Part shown: positions 44,030 to 49,248 of the stretch, piece after piece
Numbering within the stretch: position 1 is the stretch's first letter
How the letters are laid out: every line of letters begins with the position of its first letter
NCBI GenBank assembly: GCA_020445335.1
Contig: JAGRGU010000095.1
Span: 1-49,248 of the forward strand
Direction: 5' to 3'
DNA: 49,248 nt
Source: Gammaproteobacteria bacterium
GTDB taxonomy: Bacteria > Pseudomonadota > Gammaproteobacteria > Chromatiales > Chromatiaceae
Position numbers and translations under genes: made by a program
Notes under the pieces: generated by a model
The model's database searches: none
Told to the model about the DNA's origin: nothing
The model's input: only the letters and a program-made list of their open reading frames with translations

Positions 44030-44911
44030 ATGAACGATCGAACGAAGAGTCAGCACCATCTCTGGTATCTGCGGACGGATGCGGGCGTGCAGGGGCCATT
44101 TCCGAGCGGCAGCGTACGCCGTTCCCTGCTGCTCGGACGGATCGGAACCGGTGACCAGGTCAGCGCCGACGGTGAGTGCTGGCAGTCGATTGCCGATGTG
44201 CCGGAGGTGATACCCAAGGAGCTGCGTGAGCAAGGGCAGGGGGAGAATCCTGCGCTCTATGCGGCTCGTCGTCGCGAGGACGAGCGTAGCGGTCTGGATC
44301 GCCGCGGCAATGCAAGGCCAACAGGAAAGGAACGTAGAAAGCTCGAACCCGAGCAAGTGCAGCGACGGCGGCTGGCTAAGACGGCACTGAGGCAATACAG
44401 TCGTCGGCGCGATCTGCCGCTCGGCGGCCTCGCAACGGTCGCGATGACACTGCTCGTCGCGATCGGCTACGGGCTCTATCTGGGCGCGCCCGAACAACAG
44501 CCCGACGCGAACTGTGCCGCCGCGCCGGTGGCGGGTGTCGACTGGCATAACTGCCGGCTGGACGGCGTGGTCGCCGAGGCAGCCGATCTGCAAGGTGCCA
44601 ATCTCGCCAGCGCGCAGTTGCGGGGGGCGCGAATGCCGGGCTCAGTGTTCACCGATGCCGATCTCCAATACGCCGATCTGGCCGCTGCCGATCTCAGCCA
44701 TGGTGATTTCAGAAATGCCCGTATGAAAGGGGCCACACTCAGAAATGCGGACCTCTCCTACGCGGCTCTTGACGGCGCCGATCTGCGCCACGCCAACCTC
44801 ACTGGCGCCAATCCGGGTGGCGCGTCGTTTGTGCGCGCGCGGCTCGATGCGGCGATCTGGCTTGACGGCAGCAAGTGTGGCGTGGATTCGATCGGTGGCT
44901 GCCGGCGTTGA
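44030..44911 (+). CDS. GYF-like / TM / pentapeptide-repeat membrane protein
   Basis: A 293-residue protein with an unusual layout. Residues about 11-60 (LWYLRTDAGVQGPFPSGSV ... GDQVSADGECWQSI) look like a GYF_2/DUF4339 domain, a peptide-binding fold. Residues 75-128 are basic and disordered. One membrane helix follows (about 131-151), then a probably periplasmic pentapeptide-repeat domain (about 170-275) with many A-(D/N)-L-x-x units such as ADLQGANLASAQLRGA and NADLSYAALDGADLRHANL. Cysteines at 162, 175, 283 and 291 flank the repeats and could form disulfides. The function is unknown. It is divergent from fliK and lies next to the AMMECR1 gene. Confidence 0.75.
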   Translation: MNDRTKSQHHLWYLRTDAGVQGPFPSGSVRRSLLLGRIGTGDQVSADGECWQSIADVPEVIPKELREQGQGENPALYAARRREDERSGLDRRGNARPTGKERRKLEPEQVQRRRLAKTALRQYSRRRDLPLGGLATVAMTLLVAIGYGLYLGAPEQQPDANCAAAPVAGVDWHNCRLDGVVAEAADLQGANLASAQLRGARMPGSVFTDADLQYADLAAADLSHGDFRNARMKGATLRNADLSYAALDGADLRHANLTGANPGGASFVRARLDAAIWLDGSKCGVDSIGGCRR

Positions 44912-44937
44912 TCCGCAGGCGAAGAGCACCAGGCGGG

Positions 44938-45528
44938 TCAATCCGCGGCGCTGATCGATTGCGACTGGTAGGTCCAGGCCCGGACCTGGTCCGACCAGAA
45001 ATCTGACGCGAATCCCGCCTTGCGCTTAAGCTGCGCGATGAAATCCCTGGCGGTCGGCAGGCTCTCCCAGACAGATGGTAGAAAGGTGGCGCGCCGGCCG
45101 CCGATCTGCAGGATCAGTCCGTCGATACCGGGACGGAGTTTGCGTGCCAGATCCTGTTCGGATTCGATCGGCAAGGGTTGCGGTGACGACAGGATCGAAA
45201 TCTCGATCTCCAGACTTTCAAGCTCCTGCGGTCGCAGCGGAGCGAAGCGCGGATCCCGGAACGCGGCTGAGAAAGCGTTCTCCGCGACATCGGCCACCAG
45301 TGGCTGATGCGCCTCCAGGTGACCGATACAACCGCGTAGGTTGCCATTCAGCTTGAGCGTGACGAAACAGGCGCCGGTCCGCTGCAGCGCGTCGCTATAT
45401 ACACTGGCTTGGACCCGCAACGGCGAGCGCGACTCCAGCCCCACGCGAATGGAGTCGGCGGCCAGCTTCAGCAACGTTGAACGATCGGCGGCGGCGAGCG
45501 GTTGCTGCAATGATTCAGTAGAAGGCAT
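44938..45528 (-). CDS. amrA: AMMECR1-domain protein (AmmeMemoRadiSam protein A)
   Basis: A 196-residue AMMECR1 protein. The family hallmark LRGCIGHLE (near residue 65) is intact, after CFVTLKLNG and before NAFSAAFRDPRFAPL. The function of the fold is not established; the conserved cysteine-glycine motif suggests catalysis. The start at 45528 lies inside the end of the MEMO1 gene (14-base overlap), giving the usual length. The frame continues 67 codons upstream only as antisense-like sequence inside MEMO1 and is rejected. It forms the A component of the three-part AmmeMemoRadiSam set present here. The gene symbol is the one in general use for this set. Confidence 0.92.
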   Translation of the reverse strand: MPSTESLQQPLAAADRSTLLKLAADSIRVGLESRSPLRVQASVYSDALQRTGACFVTLKLNGNLRGCIGHLEAHQPLVADVAENAFSAAFRDPRFAPLRPQELESLEIEISILSSPQPLPIESEQDLARKLRPGIDGLILQIGGRRATFLPSVWESLPTARDFIAQLKRKAGFASDFWSDQVRAWTYQSQSISAAD

Positions 45529-46303
45529 AGGCACCGTATCCCACCACGCGATCCCTGGGGCCGGCTGTATCCCCGGAGTTGCGCAGATCAAGCGTGGCGA
45601 CGCGCAGCTGATGCCGCCTGGCGCACAACAACAATCCGCCGATGGGGAGTCTGCCACAGGCCTGATCGAAGCCGATTCTGGCTGGGTCCAGCGACTCGAT
45701 GGCGCGTGAGGTCTCGCGATCGAGCGCATTGGCCGCGTCGTAGTCCAGGTAATGGCTGAGATCCGAACTGATCAGAATCAGCGTCTCCTCTCCGCCCCAT
45801 AGGATCTCCAGCAGCTGATCCACCTGCTCGACTCCGGTCTGGCCGACCAGCAGCGGGAGAATCCGGCAGTCACCGAGCGTCAGCTGGAGGAAAGGGAGGT
45901 GAACCTCGATGCTGTGTTCCGCGGCAAAGGCGTCGTCGCGCAACTGCATAACCGGTAATCCGCTCACCAGCTCGAGGGCATCGCGGTCCACCGCGAGTTC
46001 CCCCAACGGGGTCCGGAAGAGGCTGGCGCTGCTGTAGGCGATGCCGCGGAAAGCGACCCGATGGGCCGGGGCGAGTATTATCACTCGTTCAATCTTGCCA
46101 CGCAGCGGAGCCAGTGTGGCATATGCGCTGCCGGCGACAGGTCCCGAATAGACGTAACCCGCATGAGGTGCGATCAGCGCCTTGGGCGTGAACCCGGTCT
46201 GAGCCTCGGCCGCGGCGAGATAACCTCCGATATCCTCACGAATCCGCGCTGCATCACCAGGATAGAAAAGCCCGGCGACCACGGGCGACTGAACTCTCTC
46301 CAT
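45515..46303 (-). CDS. amrB: MEMO1-family protein (AmmeMemoRadiSam protein B)
   Basis: A 262-residue MEMO1 protein, related to extradiol dioxygenases and protocatechuate LigB. The family's metal-site residues are visible: His in APHAGYVYSG (about 46), His in LAPAHR, the EHSIEVHLPFLQ motif, SSDLSHYLDY, and the cysteine in QACGRLP. Human MEMO1 binds copper or iron through two such histidines and one cysteine. The ATG at 46303 follows GGGAGA with six-base spacing; a GTG two codons earlier is less likely. It overlaps AMMECR1 by 14 bases and is divergent from the radical SAM gene. Confidence 0.93.
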   Translation of the reverse strand: MERVQSPVVAGLFYPGDAARIREDIGGYLAAAEAQTGFTPKALIAPHAGYVYSGPVAGSAYATLAPLRGKIERVIILAPAHRVAFRGIAYSSASLFRTPLGELAVDRDALELVSGLPVMQLRDDAFAAEHSIEVHLPFLQLTLGDCRILPLLVGQTGVEQVDQLLEILWGGEETLILISSDLSHYLDYDAANALDRETSRAIESLDPARIGFDQACGRLPIGGLLLCARRHQLRVATLDLRNSGDTAGPRDRVVGYGAYAFY

Positions 46304-46377
46304 AGCCACTCTCCCACCGTTGTGCCCGGTTGACTCGCTGACTTCGCGACCAGGAAAGGACGTTCATGTCACGCGGA

Positions 46378-46396
46378 TCTATACTTCCATTATAGA
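46378..46396. promoter_or_regulatory. Overlapping divergent -10 elements in an inverted repeat
   Basis: TCTATA (46378-46383) and TATAGA (46391-46396) are inverted around seven bases. Read outward they give TATACT on the plus strand (46380-46385) and TATAAT on the minus strand (46389-46394), ahead of the radical SAM and MEMO1 genes respectively. The -35 elements are weak, so this is tentative. Confidence 0.4.
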
Positions 46397-46467
46397 GTTT
46401 TTCGCCGACTGTTGACCCTCTTACGGGAAGCGATCAGCGGTTTTTTCACAGGTCGGGTGACACACGG

Positions 46468-47568
46468 ATGGAAGGGCAAGAGAATAACGTCGCGGTGCCG
46501 CGCTATCATGCGACGAAGCACTGGCACAGAAGTGAACGGGGCAGGGTGGTCTGCGATCTCTGCCCGCGCGCATGCAGCCTGAAAGAGGGGCAGCAGGGGC
46601 TCTGTTTCGTGCGCGCCTGTCACGGCGGCCAAATCGTTCTGACCACCTACGGGCGCTCCAGCGGTTTCTGCATCGATCCGATAGAAAAGAAGCCGCTCAA
46701 CCACTTCTATCCCGGCACGCCAGTGCTTTCGTTCGGGACTGCCGGTTGCAATCTGGCCTGCCGTTTCTGCCAGAACTGGGACATGAGCAAATCGCGCCAG
46801 ATGCAGCGTCTGGCCGATGATGCCTCACCCCGCCGTATCGCTGAGCAGGCGGCGGCGCTGGGTTGTCGCAGCGTTGCTTTCACCTACAACGATCCGGTCA
46901 TCTTCATGGAGTACGCGGTCGATACCGCGATTGCCTGCCATGAGCTGGGAGTAAATGCGGTGGCGGTCACCGCCGGTTACATCTCGGCACAGCCCCGCAG
47001 CGAGATGTTCCACCATATGGATGCGGCCAATGTCGACCTGAAGGCCTTCTCCGAACCCTTCTACCACAAGCTGACCGGCGGCCATCTTCAGCCTGTTCTG
47101 GAGACGCTGCAGTATATCCGGCAGCAGACTTCGGTGTGGCTCGAGTTGACCACCCTGCTGATTCCCGGAGAGAACGACTCACCGGCCGAGATCGACGCGT
47201 TGAGTGGCTGGGTTGCCGACAATCTGGGCGTCGACGTGCCGCTGCATTTTACTGCCTTTCATCCCGACTGGAAGATGCGGGACCACCCTCCGACCCCGGC
47301 CGCGACACTGGCGCGGTCAAGGCAGATCGCGCTCGCTAACGGCCTCGCGCACGTCTACACGGGGAATGTCCACGACCGACAGGGAGGGAGTACCTACTGC
47401 TCGGGCTGCGGTCAGTTGCTGATCGAACGCGATTGGTATCGTCTCGGACGCTGGCAGCTGGATGCGGCGGGCAACTGTCGCAACTGTGGCCTGCGTTGTC
47501 CCGGTCGCTTCGATGCAGCGCCGGGTAGCTGGGGGGCGAAACGCCAACCGGTCCACATCTCCAGCTGA
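46468..47568 (+). CDS. amrS: Radical SAM enzyme of the AmmeMemoRadiSam set
   Basis: A 366-residue radical SAM enzyme. The cluster-binding CxxxCxxC is at Cys94, Cys98 and Cys101 (GCNLACRFCQNW). It has an N-terminal cysteine-rich region (CDLCPRACSLKEGQQGLC, cysteines 29, 32, 36 and 46) and the CIDPIEKKPLNHF and FTYNDPVIF motifs typical of the pyruvate-formate-lyase-activating branch. After the barrel there is a C-terminal zinc-ribbon-like part with CSGCG and CRNCGLRC. It is the third member of the set, reading away from MEMO1 and AMMECR1. Its substrate is unknown to me; relatives activate glycyl-radical enzymes, but none is in the window. Confidence 0.93.
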   Translation: MEGQENNVAVPRYHATKHWHRSERGRVVCDLCPRACSLKEGQQGLCFVRACHGGQIVLTTYGRSSGFCIDPIEKKPLNHFYPGTPVLSFGTAGCNLACRFCQNWDMSKSRQMQRLADDASPRRIAEQAAALGCRSVAFTYNDPVIFMEYAVDTAIACHELGVNAVAVTAGYISAQPRSEMFHHMDAANVDLKAFSEPFYHKLTGGHLQPVLETLQYIRQQTSVWLELTTLLIPGENDSPAEIDALSGWVADNLGVDVPLHFTAFHPDWKMRDHPPTPAATLARSRQIALANGLAHVYTGNVHDRQGGSTYCSGCGQLLIERDWYRLGRWQLDAAGNCRNCGLRCPGRFDAAPGSWGAKRQPVHISS

Positions 47569-47662
47569 GGCATTCGAAGCAGCACCAGGGCCGTTGGGAT
47601 TGACCCACTGGCAAGGCGATCACCGTTTGGTCATAATGCGCCCTTTTTTCGGAGCGCTCCCC

Positions 47663-48574
47663 ATGTGGTTCAGGAACCTGCAGATCTATCGCCTGACGGC
47701 CCCGTTGAGCTTGACCGGTGAGGAACTGCACGCGCAATTGAGTGCCCGTCCCAGTCGCAACTGCAGCAGCCACGAACTCTGGTGCGAAGGCTGGGAACCG
47801 CCGCTCGGCCGCCACGGCAGCCAGTTGACGCACACGGTTGGCAGCTGCTCGATGATCTGCCTGCGTCGCGAGGAGCGGCTGCTGCCGGCAACCGTCGTCA
47901 ATGAGCAGCTGGCGCAACGGATCGCGGAGATCGAGGAGCAGCAGGCGCGCAAGGTGCGCAGGCGTGAGCGCAACGAGCTGAAGGAGGATCTGGTGCTGGA
48001 ACTGACGCCGCAGGCGCTCACCCGCAGCAGATTGACTCATGCCTATATCGATCGCAACAACGACTGGTTGATCGTCGATGCGGTCAGCGCCAAGAGAGCT
48101 GAAGAGGTGATCGATCTGCTGCGCGAGACGCTGGGAACTCTGAAAGCGGTTCCGCTTGCAGTGGCACTGTCGCCAGTGGCGACGATGACCGCCTGGCTGA
48201 AAAAACCGCGCAGTCTGCCATCGCAACTGCTGCTGGGAGACGAGTGTGAGTTGCGCGATCCGGCCGACGAGGGAGGGGTGGTCCGTTGCCGCAAGCAGGA
48301 TCTGAGCAGCGAGGAGATCGGTACGCATCTCAGAGCCGGTAAGCAGGTGGTGCAGATGTCGCTGGCCTGGCAGGATCGTCTAGCTTTCGTTCTGACCGAA
48401 AAGCTGGAACTCAAGCGGCTGAAGTTTCTCGAGCTTATTCAGCAGGAGGCCGCTGAGAGCGAGGCCGAGGATGCGGCCTCTCGCTTCGACGTCGATTTCG
48501 CGCTGATGTCGCTCGAGCTGGCCAACTTCCTGCCCGCGCTGATCGGGATCTTCGGTGGGGAGGCGGCGACGTAG
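47663..48574 (+). CDS. rdgC: Recombination-associated protein RdgC
   Basis: A 303-residue RdgC, a ring-shaped DNA-binding protein that modulates RecA during recombination. The N terminus MWFRNLQIYRLT and RQQV-like basic regions are diagnostic, and the length equals the E. coli protein. The frame stays open to 47462, overlapping the radical SAM gene; the ATG at 47663 gives the family N terminus and is chosen. An AT-rich patch with CATAAT (47632-47637) could be its -10, but no good -35 is seen. It is a single gene, convergent with the epimerase gene. Confidence 0.96.
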   Translation: MWFRNLQIYRLTAPLSLTGEELHAQLSARPSRNCSSHELWCEGWEPPLGRHGSQLTHTVGSCSMICLRREERLLPATVVNEQLAQRIAEIEEQQARKVRRRERNELKEDLVLELTPQALTRSRLTHAYIDRNNDWLIVDAVSAKRAEEVIDLLRETLGTLKAVPLAVALSPVATMTAWLKKPRSLPSQLLLGDECELRDPADEGGVVRCRKQDLSSEEIGTHLRAGKQVVQMSLAWQDRLAFVLTEKLELKRLKFLELIQQEAAESEAEDAASRFDVDFALMSLELANFLPALIGIFGGEAAT

Positions 48575-48728
48575 CCGGCTGTTGAAATTCGCTCAATAGG
48601 GAGCGCGACAAGTCGGAGTGGAGGAAAAGCGCAGTTAAAAACCGCTAGACGGGCATTTTTCTGCGGCTGTTTTCGACGTCGCGACACGGCGCACGAGTGG
48701 GATTCCAACAGTCTGCCGCAGGTCGGGT

Positions 48729-49248
48729 CTAGACCTGGTAGTAGTCCCGATACCAATCGACAAATCTGCGCACGCCCTCTTCCACCGGGGTATCGGGTTT
48801 ATAGCCGGTATCCTCGATGAGTTCGCGAACGTTGGCGTAGGTATCGGGGACATCGCCGGGTTGCAGCGGCAGCAGGTTTTTCTGCGCTTCTATGCCGAGC
48901 GCATCCTCCAGCACCTGGATGTAACGTCCCAGCTCGACCGGTTGATTGTTGCCGATATTGTAGAGCCGATAGGGAGCGCGGCTGCTGGCCGAGTCGGGGT
49001 TGTCTCCGGTCCATTCGGGATTCGGTCGCGCCGGACGGTCGAGTACACGTATCACCCCTTCGACGATATCGTCGATGAAGGTGAAGTCGCGACGGTGGTT
49101 GCCGTAGTTGAAGACGTCGATCGGCTCGCCGGCGATTATCTTGCGGGTGAACTTGAACAGCGCCATGTCCGGCCGGCCCCAAGGGCCGTATACCGTAAAA
49201 AAACGGAGACCGGTGGTCGGGATGCCGAACAGGTGGCTGTAGGTGTGG
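48729..49248 (-). CDS. NAD-dependent nucleotide-sugar epimerase, 5'-truncated
   Basis: The C-terminal part (about 172 residues) of an extended short-chain dehydrogenase that acts on nucleotide sugars, most like UDP-glucuronate 4-epimerase (CapI/LpsL type). The frame is open to the window edge, reading ...[17 protein letters not shown], then [28 protein letters not shown] and a C-terminal [18 protein letters not shown] segment; the [11 protein letters not shown] and [10 protein letters not shown] stretches are typical of that group. The N-terminal NAD fold and catalytic YxxxK are outside the window. The likely role is making sugar precursors for surface polysaccharide. The ATG at 49166 is internal. 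Confidence 0.88.
   Translation of the reverse strand, partial: HTYSHLFGIPTTGLRFFTVYGPWGRPDMALFKFTRKIIAGEPIDVFNYGNHRRDFTFIDDIVEGVIRVLDRPARPNPEWTGDNPDSASSRAPYRLYNIGNNQPVELGRYIQVLEDALGIEAQKNLLPLQPGDVPDTYANVRELIEDTGYKPDTPVEEGVRRFVDWYRDYYQV

Noticed and set aside
45529..45729. N-terminal extension of AMMECR1
   Set aside because: It lies within MEMO1 in another frame and has a shadow-like, low-quality translation.
47600..47637. Promoter of rdgC using TTGACC and CATAAT
   Set aside because: The spacing of 26 bases is far from the usual 16-18, so it is not listed as a promoter.
1..49248. CRISPR arrays, insertion sequences, prophage or rRNA genes
   Set aside because: No regular spaced repeats, transposase or phage-like proteins or rRNA sequence were seen on reading the window.

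Overview
The window is a GC-rich chromosomal segment from a motile gammaproteobacterium. The evidence is the gene order rnr-rlmB and rpsF-rpsR-(DUF2232)-rplI-dnaB-alr-radA, a FleQ/FleSR-type sigma-54 flagellar hierarchy, an RdgC of E. coli length, and an IlvD very close to the E. coli enzyme. An anaerobic-style 2-oxoacid:ferredoxin oxidoreductase next to an Nfn-like flavoprotein suggests a metabolically versatile, possibly Chromatiales-like or sulfur-oxidising lineage; that placement is inference. I saw no phage genes, insertion sequences, CRISPR arrays or rRNA genes.

Layout. (1) 1-8622, plus strand: a catabolic operon. It holds a tripartite tricarboxylate-type transporter (tctC cut by the window edge, then tctB and tctA), an IolD-like thiamine-diphosphate enzyme, an aldehyde dehydrogenase, an L-arabinonate-dehydratase-like IlvD/Edd protein and a xylose-isomerase-like TIM-barrel protein. 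A terminator-like hairpin follows. (2) 8994-18998, minus strand: ilvD, then a two-gene unit of a 967-residue NfnB-NfnA fusion and a 1700-residue 2-oxoacid:ferredoxin oxidoreductase with unusual insertions and a C-terminal extension. (3) 18999-19865 is about 870 bp without a convincing gene, followed by tRNA-Leu(CAG) with a clear promoter. (4) 20141-30365: housekeeping genes rnr, rlmB, a DUF302 protein, rpsF-rpsR-DUF2232-rplI with a likely S6:S18-responsive leader, dnaB, alr and radA. (5) 30387-32167, minus strand: a PilZ protein and a CNNM/CorC-type membrane protein. (6) 32542-43925: flagellar regulation and export genes fleQ, fleS, fleR, fliE, fliF, fliG, fliH, fliI and fliJ, with fliK and an FlhB-C-terminus-like gene on the opposite strand. 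Two sites matching the sigma-54 -24/-12 pattern lie exactly before fleS and fliE. (7) 44030-48574: a GYF-TM-pentapeptide-repeat protein, the complete AmmeMemoRadiSam trio (AMMECR1, MEMO1, radical SAM) and rdgC. A 5'-truncated nucleotide-sugar epimerase gene closes the window.

How the parts work together. The first operon looks like uptake plus breakdown of a polyhydroxylated acid or cyclitol-derived compound through an unassigned pathway. The oxidoreductase/Nfn pair would connect 2-oxoacid oxidation or synthesis to ferredoxin and NAD(P)H pools. The flagellar block is a textbook sigma-54 cascade: FleQ would drive fleSR, and FleR would drive fliEFGHIJ. The strongest candidates for undescribed biology are the oversized oxidoreductase with its Nfn fusion, the IolD-like/dehydratase operon, and the AmmeMemoRadiSam trio, whose chemistry I do not know to be established.
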